Shown here in pieces: positions 7,561 to 18,000 of a stretch of 64,000 nucleotides of DNA. This stretch comes from Trinickia dinghuensis (GTDB lineage Bacteria > Pseudomonadota > Gammaproteobacteria > Burkholderiales > Burkholderiaceae): the NCBI RefSeq assembly GCF_003367175.1, contig NZ_QRGA01000007.1, positions 357,060 through 421,059 on the forward strand, written 5' to 3'. The notes under the pieces were generated by a model that had not been told where the DNA came from, searched no databases, and saw only the letters and a program-made list of their open reading frames with translations. Each line of letters begins with the position of its first letter. The stretch's first letter is position 1. The position numbers and the translations under genes were made by a program.

Positions 7561-9270
7561 TTACTTCGCCGCCGCGGCGCGCGCGCGCCGCCCTTGCTCG
7601 GCGATATCGTCGAGCGTGGCGGACGGCGTACTGACCTCCTGCGGCACGCGAATTTCAATCAGCGCGGGCCGGCCGCTTGCGACGCATCGGTCGAACGCCG
7701 GCAGAAAATCGGCCGTGTGCTCGACCGTCTCCCCATGCGCGCCGAACGAGCGCGCGAAAGCCGCAAAGTCCGGATTCGTCAGTCCAGTGCCGTGGGTGCG
7801 CCCGGGGTAGTTCCGCTCCTGATGCATGCGGATCGTGCCGTAGTGCGCGTTGTTGACGACGATGAACACCACGTTCAAGCCGTACTGCACGGCGGTGGCG
7901 AGTTCTTGCGACGACATCATGAAGCACCCGTCGCCGGCGAACGCAACGACCGTCCGCTCCGGGTAAATCGACTTTGCCGCGATGGCGGCCGGCACGCCGT
8001 AACCCATCGCGCCGCTGGTCGGTGCAAGCTGGGTCCGCCATTGCCGATAGGCGAAATGCCGATGCAGCCAGATCGCGTAGTTGCCCGCGCCGTTCGTCAC
8101 GATTGCATCGTCAGGCAGCCGCGCGCGCAGTTGCTTCATGATTTCGCCGAGTTGAACGTCGCCGAGCATCGGGCGCGCCGCGCTCCAGTCCGAATACGCG
8201 CGATGCGCCTGCTCCGCGCTGCCGGCCCAGGCCGGCGTCTGCCGCGGCTGGAGCGCCGCGAGCGCCGCGGCGATTTCGGGCATGCCCGAAACGATCGGCA
8301 GATCGGCCGCATAGACACGGCCCAGTTCCTCCGCCCCTTGATGCACGTGCACGAGCGTTTGCCGAGTTTTCGGAATGTCGAGCAGCGTATAGCCGCCCGT
8401 CGTCGCTTCGCCCAGGCGCGGCCCGACGACGAGCAGCAGATCCGCTTCGCGCACGCGCTGCGCCAGCGCGGGATTGATGCCAAGGCCGACGTCGCCCGCG
8501 TAATTCGGATGATCGTTGTCGATCGTGTCTTGGTAGCGGAACGCGCAGCCTATCGGCAGTTGCCAGGCCTCGACGAAGCGGCGCAGATCGGCGCACGCTT
8601 GCACGCTCCAGCCGCTGCCGCCCGCGATCACCATGGGCCGCTGCGCGCGCTCGAGCAACTCGCGCAATTGGTCGATCTGCGCGGCCGAGGGAGACGCCGC
8701 CACGCGTTGGAATCGCGGCGCCCCCGGCACGCGCGGGAACGTATCGGTGAGCATGTCCTCGGGCAGCGCCAGGACGACCGGGCCCGGCCGGCCCGAGCAA
8801 GCCGTATGGAACGCATGGCTCAGGTATTCGGGGATGCGGCGGGCGTCGTCGATTTGCGCGACCCATTTCGCCATCTGGCCGAACATGCGCCGGTAGTCGA
8901 TCTCTTGAAACGCTTCCCGATCGAGATGGTCGCGCGCGCATTGGCCGATGAGCAGAATCATCGGCGTCGAGTCTTGAAATGCCGTGTGCACGCCGATCGA
9001 CGCATGCGTCGCACCCGGCCCGCGCGTGACGATCGCGACGCCGGGGCGGCCCGTGAGCTTGCCCGTCGCCTCGGCCATGTTGGCCGCGCCGGCCTCGTGC
9101 CGGCAGACGATCGTACGAATGCGCTCGGTTTCGTCGTGAAGCGCGTCGAGCACGGCGAGAAAGCTCTCGCCCGGCACGCTGAAAACACGGTCGACGCCGT
9201 GCGTGACGAGCGCGTCGACGAGCAGGCGGGCTCCGGTCACGTGGGCGGTATCGGCGACATTCGACGTCAT
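7561..9270 (-). CDS. Thiamine-diphosphate-dependent acetolactate-synthase-like enzyme
   Basis: A 569-residue protein with the three domains of the ThDP decarboxylase/synthase family: PYR domain (~10-175) with the catalytic Glu59 in RHEAGAANMAEA, central domain (~200-330), and PP domain (~370-530) with the ThDP/Mg motif GDG...NN (AGDGCFMMSSQE, then VNNAHYGTIR). The family includes acetolactate synthase, glyoxylate carboligase, sulfoacetaldehyde acetyltransferase and oxalyl-CoA decarboxylase. The sequence resembles acetolactate synthase large subunits, but no small regulatory subunit (ilvH) is adjacent and no other branched-chain biosynthesis gene is nearby. It lies 185 bases downstream of sdaA on the same strand. 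A pyruvate-using role, next to a pyruvate-forming enzyme, is plausible but inferred. Confidence 0.8.
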   Translation of the reverse strand: MTSNVADTAHVTGARLLVDALVTHGVDRVFSVPGESFLAVLDALHDETERIRTIVCRHEAGAANMAEATGKLTGRPGVAIVTRGPGATHASIGVHTAFQDSTPMILLIGQCARDHLDREAFQEIDYRRMFGQMAKWVAQIDDARRIPEYLSHAFHTACSGRPGPVVLALPEDMLTDTFPRVPGAPRFQRVAASPSAAQIDQLRELLERAQRPMVIAGGSGWSVQACADLRRFVEAWQLPIGCAFRYQDTIDNDHPNYAGDVGLGINPALAQRVREADLLLVVGPRLGEATTGGYTLLDIPKTRQTLVHVHQGAEELGRVYAADLPIVSGMPEIAAALAALQPRQTPAWAGSAEQAHRAYSDWSAARPMLGDVQLGEIMKQLRARLPDDAIVTNGAGNYAIWLHRHFAYRQWRTQLAPTSGAMGYGVPAAIAAKSIYPERTVVAFAGDGCFMMSSQELATAVQYGLNVVFIVVNNAHYGTIRMHQERNYPGRTHGTGLTNPDFAAFARSFGAHGETVEHTADFLPAFDRCVASGRPALIEIRVPQEVSTPSATLDDIAEQGRRARAAAAK

Positions 9271-9455
9271 GCTACAACCTCCTGGCTGGCTATTTGTTCG
9301 AAGAGGAACGACTGAAAGGCGAATCGCGAGAGACGGCGCCGACAGCTTACGCCTGCGGCGCGCAGACTGTCACGGCGGGAAATTCGCCGCATCGCTACTC
9401 AGTCGGCCTATCCCGGCCGGCTCACCCGGGCCGGCCTAGCCGTCAGGCACCGCCG

Positions 9456-10844
9456 TCAGCACTCGACGATGTTCACGGCCAGCCCGCCGCGCGACGTTTC
9501 CTTGTACTTCGTCTTCATATCGGCGCCCGTCTCGCGCATCGTCTTGATGACGGAATCGAGCGACACGTAATGGCTGCCGTCGCCGCGCAGCGCCATGCGC
9601 GCGGCATTGACGGCCTTGACGGACGCCATCGCGTTGCGCTCGATGCAGGGGATCTGCACCATGCCGCCAACCGGATCGCAGGTGAGCCCGAGGTTGTGCT
9701 CCATCCCGATCTCGGCGGCGTTCTCGACTTGCTTCGGCGTGCCGCCCAGCACCGCGGCCAACGCGCCGGCCGCCATCGAACAGGCCACGCCGACTTCGCC
9801 CTGGCAGCCCACTTCGGCGCCCGAAATCGATGCGTTCAGCTTGTAGAGGATGCCGATCGCGGCGGCCGTCATCAGGTAATCGATGATGCCCTGCTCGTTC
9901 GCGCCGGGCACGAAACGCGTGTAATAGTGAAGCACGGCGGGCACGATGCCGGCCGCGCCGTTCGTCGGCGCCGTGACGACGCGCCCGCCCGCGGCGTTCT
10001 CTTCATTGACGGCGATGGCATAGAGGTTGATCCAATCGACCATCGACAGCGGATCGCGCAACGCCTGTTCGGGGTTGCCCGACAGCGCGCGATAGAGCTG
10101 CGGCGCGCGGCGCTTGACCTGGAACGGCCCGGGCAGATTGCCGTCCGCATCGGGATTGCCGATGCCGCAGCCGCGCGCCACGCACGACTGCATCACGTCC
10201 CAGATCTTCAGCAAGCCGGCGCGCGTTTCTTCCTCGGTATGCCAGACGCGCTCGTTGTCCCACATCAATTGCGCGATGGATTTGCCCGTCTGCGCGCACA
10301 TCTCGAGCAGTTCGTTGCCGGTGCTGAACGGGTGCGCGCGTTGATCGGCCGCCTGCAGCACCTTCGTATTGGGCGCGCCGGCCGTCACGACGAAGCCGCC
10401 GCCGACCGACAGGTAAGTCGCCTCCCTCAGCACCGCGCCGCCCGCGTCATGCGCCCGCAGCTTCAAGCCGTTCGGATGCTCGGGCAGCGCCTGGCGATAG
10501 AAGGCGATCTGCTCCTTCGGCGAGAAGCCGATCTCATGCGTACCGCCGAGCACGAGCCGGCGCGATTTGGCGACCGTTTCGAGCCGCGCGGCGATCGTCG
10601 ACGGATCGACGGTATCGGGTGCGTCGCCCATCAGGCCCAGCATGACGCCGCGGTCGGTGCCGTGCCCTTTGCCCGTCGCCCCGAGCGAGCCGTAGAGCTC
10701 GACCTTGACCGACGCTGTCTGCGTCAGCAAGCCGTCGCGCTCGAGGCCCTGCACGAACAGCAGAGCCGCGCGCATCGGCCCGACCGTATGCGAACTCGAG
10801 GGACCGATGCCGATTTTGAAGAGGTCGAAAACGCTGACTGCCAT
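9456..10844 (-). CDS. sdaA: L-serine ammonia-lyase (serine dehydratase)
   Basis: A 462-residue single-chain enzyme of the iron-sulfur type that deaminates L-serine to pyruvate and ammonia in the cytoplasm. The beta part has the family start ([18 protein letters not shown]) and [15 protein letters not shown]. The alpha part carries [15 protein letters not shown] and the cysteine-bearing sequences [20 protein letters not shown] and [19 protein letters not shown], which hold the [4Fe-4S] ligands. Length matches the family. The start at 10844 gives the standard [10 protein letters not shown]. The frame is open to 11204, over the upstream gene, and that extension is not coding. Together with the nearby glycine cleavage operon it links glycine and serine catabolism. 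Confidence 0.96.
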   Translation of the reverse strand: MAVSVFDLFKIGIGPSSSHTVGPMRAALLFVQGLERDGLLTQTASVKVELYGSLGATGKGHGTDRGVMLGLMGDAPDTVDPSTIAARLETVAKSRRLVLGGTHEIGFSPKEQIAFYRQALPEHPNGLKLRAHDAGGAVLREATYLSVGGGFVVTAGAPNTKVLQAADQRAHPFSTGNELLEMCAQTGKSIAQLMWDNERVWHTEEETRAGLLKIWDVMQSCVARGCGIGNPDADGNLPGPFQVKRRAPQLYRALSGNPEQALRDPLSMVDWINLYAIAVNEENAAGGRVVTAPTNGAAGIVPAVLHYYTRFVPGANEQGIIDYLMTAAAIGILYKLNASISGAEVGCQGEVGVACSMAAGALAAVLGGTPKQVENAAEIGMEHNLGLTCDPVGGMVQIPCIERNAMASVKAVNAARMALRGDGSHYVSLDSVIKTMRETGADMKTKYKETSRGGLAVNIVEC

Positions 10845-10920
10845 TGCTGCTCCAAATGCTGATCGGGGCGGTGCGGCCGCCTCGGGTTGATGAGTCTCCG
10901 CGCAAACGCGCGTCGTTGCG

Positions 10921-12063
10921 CTATCTCGCCGGCAGCGGCAAACAGACCGAAAGCCAGGAAGGCGGCATCGACGCCAAACGCTGCGCCACGCTCGCGTAGC
11001 GGCCCGACAGCCGCGCGGCAAGATGAAACAATTCGGCCGAGCTTTTCGGGTCCCACTGGCCCGAGTAACCCGGCAGGCCGGCCTCGCGCCGCTTCGCATC
11101 GAAAGCGACGCTCGAATGGACGAATTCCTCGTGCGTCTTATCGCCAAGCGCATAGGGCGCGAGCCAGTCGAGCGCGCGAGCGAGCGTCGCGCCGTTCGGG
11201 GCACGCTGCGTGAGCCAATTACGATTGTGCCGTCGGGCCGACAGCGCCGCCACGACGAGCGGCTGCAAGTCGTAGGTCACGTAATGCAGCGCATCGCGCT
11301 CGGAGAAATCGACCGTTGCGCCGTCCGGCGCGACGTTCGTTCCGATCTGCTCGACGAACAGCCGCTGCGCCGCGTTGATGAGCTTTCGATCGTCGAGCGT
11401 GAAGGCGGCCATCGCAATCAGTTTGACGCGATGGCTCTCCCAGTTGTTGCGATAGGTGCCGGTCAAGGGCCGCGGCTGCGCGTCCACGCGCGCGACGTAG
11501 CCGTTTGCCAGCTTCGCGATGAACGCGGCCGTCGCGTTGCGCGTCTTCACGGGCAACGCGCTCGCGGTCAGGTCGTAGGCGAGGATCATCGAATCGAGGT
11601 GGGTCTCGTCGATCGGATCGAAGCTCGGCTGATAAGTCGTGGCCCAAGCCAGCAGGAAACGGTCGACGAGCTTCAGGTAGCGCTCGTCGCCCGTCGCGCG
11701 CCAGACGAGTGCCGCGTCACGCATCAGCTCGAGATCCTGTTCGGCCTCGACGCTCTGGTCGTAGATGCCTTCGTGCGGCAGCGTGCCTTCGGTATGCAGA
11801 TGGGCGAGCGGCTTCGGCTGATCGTTCAGCCGCGCCGCCACGCGCTTGACGAGCGCCTGCACGGCCGGCGCGGAACTCGTGCGCTCGCTCGTCTGCATGG
11901 CAGGCGCCGCGCAGAAATTCATCGCCGCGCGCGCCTCGCTCGCCTGCGCGAGCAAGCCCGCGCAGGCGATCAGCCAGGCCGCGAGGCCCGCCCATTCGCC
12001 CAACCGCGAGTTCATCGCTACGCGTCGTCGCACCTGTTGCAAGCACGCCATCTCTCGCCCCAT
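10921..12063 (-). CDS. Alginate-lyase-family (PF05426-type) secreted protein
   Basis: A 380-residue protein with an N-terminal export signal (hydrophobic stretch [21 protein letters not shown], about residues 23-43). The mature part is an all-helical (alpha/alpha)-barrel-like domain with [16 protein letters not shown] at mid-protein, which resembles the catalytic Asn/His region of alginate-lyase-type polysaccharide lyases. Three in-frame ATGs exist. That at 12063 has GAAGGAG six bases upstream and is chosen; the one at 12015 would give a shorter signal. No alginate biosynthesis or uptake gene is nearby, so the substrate is unknown and may be another uronate polymer. It is followed by sdaA on the same strand after 76 bases. 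Confidence 0.78.
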   Translation of the reverse strand: MGREMACLQQVRRRVAMNSRLGEWAGLAAWLIACAGLLAQASEARAAMNFCAAPAMQTSERTSSAPAVQALVKRVAARLNDQPKPLAHLHTEGTLPHEGIYDQSVEAEQDLELMRDAALVWRATGDERYLKLVDRFLLAWATTYQPSFDPIDETHLDSMILAYDLTASALPVKTRNATAAFIAKLANGYVARVDAQPRPLTGTYRNNWESHRVKLIAMAAFTLDDRKLINAAQRLFVEQIGTNVAPDGATVDFSERDALHYVTYDLQPLVVAALSARRHNRNWLTQRAPNGATLARALDWLAPYALGDKTHEEFVHSSVAFDAKRREAGLPGYSGQWDPKSSAELFHLAARLSGRYASVAQRLASMPPSWLSVCLPLPAR

Positions 12064-12172
12064 CGATCGCTCCTTCGTTGGCTTCATCCCGGCCTGAGAT
12101 GGTAGCCCGTATTAGCGGTGAATGACGATGACGCGAGCGCGCGCGGCTACGCCTGCCACGCGCATCCCTTGC

Positions 12173-15130
12173 TCAAGCGTAATCCGAGATCGGCACGCAG
12201 GAGCAGAACAGATTGCGGTCGCCATAGGCGTTGTCGGCCCGGCCGACAGGGGGCCAGTACTTGCGTACGACGAGCGAGGGCAGCGGATACGCGGCCGCCT
12301 CGCGCGAGTACGCATGCGGCCACTCGTTCGCCGTCACGACCGCCGCCGTATGCGGCGCGTGCTTGAGCGGGTTGTCCTCGCGATCGGCGCGGCCTTCCTC
12401 GACGGCCCGGATCTCGTCGCGAATCGCGATCATCGCCTCGATGAAACGATCGAGTTCCTCTTTCGATTCCGATTCGGTCGGCTCGACCATCAGCGTGCCC
12501 GGCACCGGGAAGCTCATCGTCGGCGCGTGGAAGCCGTAGTCGGCCAGGCGCTTGGCGACGTCGTCGACGGTAATCCCGCTCGCGTCCTTGATCGGGCGCA
12601 GATCGAGAATGCACTCGTGCGCGACGAGCCCGCCGGGGCCCGCGTAGAGCACCGGAAAGTGCGGCGCCAGACGCTTGGCGACGTAGTTCGCGTTCAGGAT
12701 CGCCACCTCGGTGGCCGCCGTCAGATTCTTCGCGCCCATCATCGCGACGTACATCCACGAAATCGGCAGGATCGAGGCCGAGCCGTACGGCGCGGCCGAG
12801 ACGGCGCCGATGCCGCTCTCGGCACGGCGATAGCCCGACGACGTCTGATTCGGCAAAAACTGGGCAAGATGCGGGCCGACCGCCACGGGGCCGACGCCGG
12901 GGCCACCGCCGCCGTGCGGAATGCAGAACGTCTTGTGCAGATTCAGGTGCGAGACGTCGCCGCCGAACTGTCCCGGCGCCGTAAGCCCGACCATCGCGTT
13001 CATGTTGGCGCCGTCGACGTACACCTGGCCGCCGTGCGCATGCACGATCTCGCAGATTTCGCGCACGTTCTGCTCGAACACGCCGTGCGTCGACGGGTAC
13101 GTGATCATGATCGCGGCCAGCTTGGCCGCGTGCTCGGCCGCCTTCGCCTTCAAATCGGCGATGTCGACGTTGCCTTGATCGTCGCACGCCACGACGACGA
13201 CCTTCATGCCGGCCATGTGCGCCGAAGCGGGATTCGTGCCGTGCGCCGAGGCCGGGATCAGGCAAACGTCGCGATGGCCTTCGCCGCGCGACGCGTGATA
13301 AGCGTGAATGATGAGCAGGCCGGCGTACTCGCCCTGCGAGCCGGCGTTCGGCTGCAGCGAAACGGCCGCGTAGCCGGTGGCCGCGACGAGCATCTGCTCG
13401 AGCTGGTCGATCATCTCGCGATAGCCGACCGTCTGCTCGGCCGGCGCGAACGGGTGAATCTGCGAGAACTCGGGCCACGTGACCGGCAGCATCTCCGAGG
13501 TCGCGTTCAGCTTCATCGTGCACGAGCCGAGCGGAATCATCGAGCGGTCGAGCGCGAGATCCTTGTCGGCGAGGCCGCGCAGGTAGCGCAGCATCTCCGT
13601 CTCGGAGTGGTGGCGATTGAAAACGTGGTGCGTGAGATAAGCGCTGGTCCGCACGAGCGCCGCGGGCACGGCGGCCATGTCGCCGCCTTGGCCCTGCTCC
13701 TGCCCACGCGTGAGCGCCGTGTCGAGCGTATCGACATGCGGCACGTCGATCGCGCCGGCCGCGCTCGCGAACAGCGACAGCAAATCGGCCAGATCGGCGC
13801 GCTTCGTGGTTTCGTCGACGGAGATGCCGACGCGCGTGTCGCTCACGCGGCGCAGATTGACGCGCAGGCGCTTGGCGGCCTCATGGACGGCGGCCGTGCG
13901 CGAGCCCGTTTCGATCGTCAGCGTATCGAAGAACGTCTCGTTGACGAGCGTATAGCCGAGCTGCTTCACGCCGGCGCCGAGCAGCGCGGCGACGCGGTGC
14001 ACGCGCTGGGCGATCGTCTTCAAGCCGTGCGGCCCGTGATAGACGGCGTACATGCTCGCCATGATCGCGAGCAGCGCCTGCGCCGTGCAGACGTTCGAGG
14101 TGGCCTTCTCGCGGCGGATATGCTGCTCGCGCGTTTGCAGCGCGAGGCGCAATGCGCTCTTGCCTTGCGCGTCGACGGTCACGCCGACGAGCCGGCCCGG
14201 CATCTGGCGCTTGAATTCGTCGCGCACGGCCATGTAGGCCGCGTGCGGGCCGCCGAAGCCGACCGGCACGCCGAAGCGCTGCGAGGTGCCGACGGCGACG
14301 TCGGCGCCCCACTCGCCCGGGGGCGTGAGCAGCGTGAGCGCGAGCAGATCGGCCGCGACGACCACATGGCCGCCGGCCGCATGCACGGCTTCGGTCAGCG
14401 CGCGGTAGTCGCGCACGTCGCCGCCCGCGCCCGGGTATTGGAGCAGCACGCCGAACGCGTTGGCGCCGGCGGCGGCATCGGCCGGACCGACCTGCACGTC
14501 GATGCCGATCGGCTCGGCACGCGTGCGCACGACTTCGATCGTCTGCGGCAGCACGTCGTCGGCCACGTAGAAGACGTTCGACTTCGACTTGCCGGCGCGC
14601 TGCAGCAGCGTCATCGCTTCGGCCGCGGCGGTCGCTTCGTCGAGCAGCGATGCGTTCGAGATCTCGAGCCCGGTCAAATCGCCGATCATCTGCTGGAAGT
14701 TCAGCAGCGCCTCGAGCCGGCCTTGCGAGATTTCGGGCTGGTACGGCGTGTAGGCCGTGTACCAGGCCGGATTTTCCAACACGTTGCGCAAAATGACGGC
14801 CGGCGTGTGCGTGTTGTAGTAGCCCTGCCCGATATAGGAGCGGAACACCTCGTTTTTATCCGCCAACTCGCGCAGGCACGCGATCGCCTCGGCCTCGCTG
14901 CGGGGCTCGGCAAACGAGCCGAGCGGCAGCGGATCGGTGCGGCGGATCGCGCGCGGGATCACCGCGTCGATCAGCGCGGCGCGCGACTCGAAGCCGAGCA
15001 CCTCGAGCATCTTGTGCTGGTCGGTGCCGTCCGGGCCGATGTGCCGCTCGGCAAAGGCGTCATGCACTTCGAGCGCGGCGAGCGAGAGAGGGGAGCGGTT
15101 CATCAGACGATCCGGGTGTTCGAGCTTCAT
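12173..15130 (-). CDS. gcvP: Glycine dehydrogenase (P-protein of glycine cleavage)
   Basis: A 985-residue PLP enzyme that decarboxylates glycine and passes the aminomethyl group to the lipoyl arm of GcvH. Both halves of the fused P-protein are present. The PLP lysine is Lys733 in [18 protein letters not shown], and the glycine-rich loop after it is intact. The N terminus ([12 protein letters not shown]) matches the form usual in Burkholderia, so the start is kept at 15130 although a second Met is ten residues in. It is the last gene of gcvT-gcvH-gcvP, 88 bases after gcvH, and is controlled by the glycine riboswitch upstream of gcvT. A long antisense frame over this gene is a shadow. Confidence 0.98.
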   Translation of the reverse strand: MKLEHPDRLMNRSPLSLAALEVHDAFAERHIGPDGTDQHKMLEVLGFESRAALIDAVIPRAIRRTDPLPLGSFAEPRSEAEAIACLRELADKNEVFRSYIGQGYYNTHTPAVILRNVLENPAWYTAYTPYQPEISQGRLEALLNFQQMIGDLTGLEISNASLLDEATAAAEAMTLLQRAGKSKSNVFYVADDVLPQTIEVVRTRAEPIGIDVQVGPADAAAGANAFGVLLQYPGAGGDVRDYRALTEAVHAAGGHVVVAADLLALTLLTPPGEWGADVAVGTSQRFGVPVGFGGPHAAYMAVRDEFKRQMPGRLVGVTVDAQGKSALRLALQTREQHIRREKATSNVCTAQALLAIMASMYAVYHGPHGLKTIAQRVHRVAALLGAGVKQLGYTLVNETFFDTLTIETGSRTAAVHEAAKRLRVNLRRVSDTRVGISVDETTKRADLADLLSLFASAAGAIDVPHVDTLDTALTRGQEQGQGGDMAAVPAALVRTSAYLTHHVFNRHHSETEMLRYLRGLADKDLALDRSMIPLGSCTMKLNATSEMLPVTWPEFSQIHPFAPAEQTVGYREMIDQLEQMLVAATGYAAVSLQPNAGSQGEYAGLLIIHAYHASRGEGHRDVCLIPASAHGTNPASAHMAGMKVVVVACDDQGNVDIADLKAKAAEHAAKLAAIMITYPSTHGVFEQNVREICEIVHAHGGQVYVDGANMNAMVGLTAPGQFGGDVSHLNLHKTFCIPHGGGGPGVGPVAVGPHLAQFLPNQTSSGYRRAESGIGAVSAAPYGSASILPISWMYVAMMGAKNLTAATEVAILNANYVAKRLAPHFPVLYAGPGGLVAHECILDLRPIKDASGITVDDVAKRLADYGFHAPTMSFPVPGTLMVEPTESESKEELDRFIEAMIAIRDEIRAVEEGRADREDNPLKHAPHTAAVVTANEWPHAYSREAAAYPLPSLVVRKYWPPVGRADNAYGDRNLFCSCVPISDYA

Positions 15131-15218
15131 AGTAGGGCGGCTTGTGTGCGCGGCGAGTTCCGTTCAACGAGCAAAAGCGTGCGAAACGCGCCGCGCGGCA
15201 AAAAACGAGAGGGAAGGA

Positions 15219-15599
15219 TCAGCCGATGAGCTTTTCGTAGCCGGCGGCGTCGAGCAGCTTGTCGACCGAGGCGGTGTCCGCGAGCTTCACCTTGAACAGC
15301 CAGCTCGCGTAGGCGTCCTGATTGACGGCGTCGGGCGTATCGACGAGTTCTTCGTTGATCGCGACGACTTCGCCCGAGACGGGCGAGTAAATATCGGAAG
15401 CCGCCTTCACCGATTCGACGACGCCGATCGAATCGCCGGCCGCGATCGTCTTGCCGACGGCGGGCAGCTCGAGGAAGACGATATCGCCGAGCGTCTCTTG
15501 CGCGTGGTCGGTGATGCCCACCGACACCGTGCCGTCGGCTTCGGTTCTGACCCACTCATGTTCTTCGGTGTATTTCAGATCGGCCGGGACGTTGCTCAT
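15219..15599 (-). CDS. gcvH: Glycine cleavage H-protein (lipoyl carrier)
   Basis: A 126-residue single-domain lipoyl protein, the usual length. It shuttles the aminomethyl intermediate between GcvP, GcvT and lipoamide dehydrogenase. The lipoylation site is Lys65 in [14 protein letters not shown]. The start ([16 protein letters not shown]) is standard for the family, with an AGGAGC close upstream. It is the second gene of the operon, 88 bases after gcvT. Confidence 0.97.
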   Translation of the reverse strand: MSNVPADLKYTEEHEWVRTEADGTVSVGITDHAQETLGDIVFLELPAVGKTIAAGDSIGVVESVKAASDIYSPVSGEVVAINEELVDTPDAVNQDAYASWLFKVKLADTASVDKLLDAAGYEKLIG

Positions 15600-15687
15600 G
15601 TGTTGCTCCTGGTGAAATAGGAAATGCGTTGAATTGAAAGCGTAAGGTTCGACGTCTCGCGCGCGAGGGCCGCCCGTTGGCGTCAGG

Positions 15688-16806
<1,119 letters not shown>

Positions 16807-16840
16807 GGGAGCCTTAAGCGCGCAAAGGTTTCGCGAAAAC

Positions 16841-16873
16841 AAAAAAGGGCCATGCCGGCCGACACCCGCGAGG
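16841..16873 (-). terminator. Possible expression-platform terminator of the glycine riboswitch
   Basis: On the minus strand, GC-rich self-complementary sequence (GGCCGGCATGGCC, 16848-16860) is followed by six T residues (16841-16846), 35 bases before the gcvT start. The stem is short, but its position after the second aptamer and before the first gene fits a riboswitch-controlled terminator. An alternative is control at translation initiation. Confidence 0.4.
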
Positions 16874-16910
16874 CGCTACTTCCTTTGCCTGTTGCGAATG
16901 CGATGCATGA

Positions 16911-17190
16911 CCCCTCTGTCCTCGGTACCTGAGAGATTGCGCCGACGGGGAACGAATATCGTTTCCACCGATCGATGCGCGCGCCCCTTCGGTGGGCGGC
17001 TTGCTCGCGCACGCAGCCGGTCTTGCCTGGCGCGCCGCTACGAACTACCACCACTCTCCAGAGTGCGAAAAGCCGGGTTGTAGGCCTTTCGACGCGGTCG
17101 GTCCTTTTGCCTGAGAGTTTCTGGGTGTGCCCCTTCGGCGGCGCGGCCGGTAGGCTGAAAACCTTACCGCCGACGCTCTCTCCCGACGCG
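16911..17190 (-). ncRNA. Tandem glycine riboswitch (two aptamers)
   Basis: In the 5' leader of gcvT two glycine aptamers follow each other. The first (about 17098-17188) opens with GGGAGAGAGCGTCGGCGG, contains CGCCGAAGGGGCACACCC, and closes with AAACTCTCAGGCAAAAGGAC. The second (about 16912-17071) opens with CTGGAGAGTGGTGG, contains CCACCGAAGGGGCG, and closes with AATCTCTCAGGTACCGAGGAC. The GAGAG / CCGAAGGGG / CTCTCAGG core is diagnostic of this class. The class usually binds two glycines and turns on gcv expression when glycine is in excess. The linker between aptamers is short, as usual. Confidence 0.93.
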
Positions 17191-17197
17191 TGCGCGA

Positions 17198-17226
17198 AAT
17201 TTACGCGAGCGTCCCGGGGTTGTCAA
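17198..17226 (-). promoter_or_regulatory. Sigma-70 promoter of the gcv operon
   Basis: On the minus strand a perfect -35 TTGACA (17221-17226) is separated by 17 bases from TAAATT (17198-17203). Transcription would start near 17191, at the first base of the riboswitch leader. Spacing, motif quality and position agree. Confidence 0.85.
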
Positions 17227-17233
17227 ATGAGGG

Positions 17234-17250
17234 ACGCTCAAATTGAGCGT
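17234..17250. promoter_or_regulatory. Perfect 17-bp palindrome, candidate operator
   Basis: ACGCTCAAATTGAGCGT has two 8-base arms that match exactly around a central A. It lies eight bases upstream of the gcv -35 box, centred about 50 bases before the likely start, and 63 bases before the divergent gene at 17313. A dimeric regulator could act on either gene. The regulator is not identifiable from the window. Confidence 0.6.
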
Positions 17251-17312
17251 GGATGCGTACGGCAGGCATGGCCAAGACGCGGTAACGTAGCAGCAATGGA
17301 GGAGGAAAGCTC

Positions 17313-17990
17313 ATGTCGCCCATGTCGAATCGCTTCAACCCCGCTGACCACGATATTCGCCTGCTCGCCGCGGGCCGCGTTACGTTCGCCTCGCCCGCCG
17401 CGCTCGAGCGCGCGCTGCCCTCGCTGATCGAACATGCCCACGCCGTCCCGACGGGCACCCTCGCCGATGTCTACCGCGACGTCGATGCCGACGCGCTGCT
17501 GTTCGTCGCGGCTTGGCGCGTGGTCCGCTTCGAGGCGGCCGAGCGCACCGTCGTCGATGCCATTGCCCACGCCATCGAGCCGGTGCGCGCGGACGCCTCG
17601 CCCGCCTGGATCGACGTGGCCGTGCCCGGGGGCGCTTGGACCTCGGGACGCAGCGGGCCGGGCGAGTGTCTCGTGCTCGTGCGCCAGCCGCTCGAAAAAC
17701 CGAACGCGATCATACAGACCAGCTGGATCGACAAAGTCCTGCTGGCGCTCAACGGCGACGCCGAGCCGCCCGACGGCCTGATCTCGGCGAATTTCTTCGC
17801 GACGCACGACGAGGCCTCCGTGCTGAACTTCGCACGCTGGACCAGCGCCGACGCCCATCGCGAAGCACTCGCGCGCGGCCATTACGGGCAGCACGACAGC
17901 ATCGGCGCCTCGCCGCTGTGGCGCGTCACGCGCGAGCATCCCGGCATCCGGGCCGATCACGAGGTCTGCCGGTACGAACCCGTGTCGTAG
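17313..17990 (+). CDS. Antibiotic-biosynthesis-monooxygenase-like (dimeric alpha-beta barrel) protein
   Basis: A 225-residue soluble protein. The C-terminal half (~150-220) has the ABM pattern: a strand (GLISANFFATHD), then VLNFARWTSADAHREAL, where the W-x-S-x-x-A-H sequence is typical of these small cofactor-free oxygenases and stress proteins. The N-terminal half may be a second, degenerate copy (LLFVAAWRVVRFEAAERTV), which would give an internal dimer. A very strong GGAGGAGG ribosome site precedes the ATG. The gene is divergent from the gcv operon and shares its control region with the palindrome. The true reaction, if any, is unknown. Confidence 0.7.
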   Translation: MSPMSNRFNPADHDIRLLAAGRVTFASPAALERALPSLIEHAHAVPTGTLADVYRDVDADALLFVAAWRVVRFEAAERTVVDAIAHAIEPVRADASPAWIDVAVPGGAWTSGRSGPGECLVLVRQPLEKPNAIIQTSWIDKVLLALNGDAEPPDGLISANFFATHDEASVLNFARWTSADAHREALARGHYGQHDSIGASPLWRVTREHPGIRADHEVCRYEPVS

Positions 17991-18000
17991 CGGCGCCCGC

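Noticed and set aside
9415-9436. GGCCGGC/GCCGGCC hairpin after sdaA as a terminator
   Set aside because: It is a perfect seven-base stem, but no T-run follows on the minus strand. It may be chance in GC-rich DNA.
12122-15229. A 1035-codon open frame on the plus strand
   Set aside because: It lies antisense to gcvP, is Arg/His/Ala/Val-rich and has no domain. It is a shadow of a high-GC gene.
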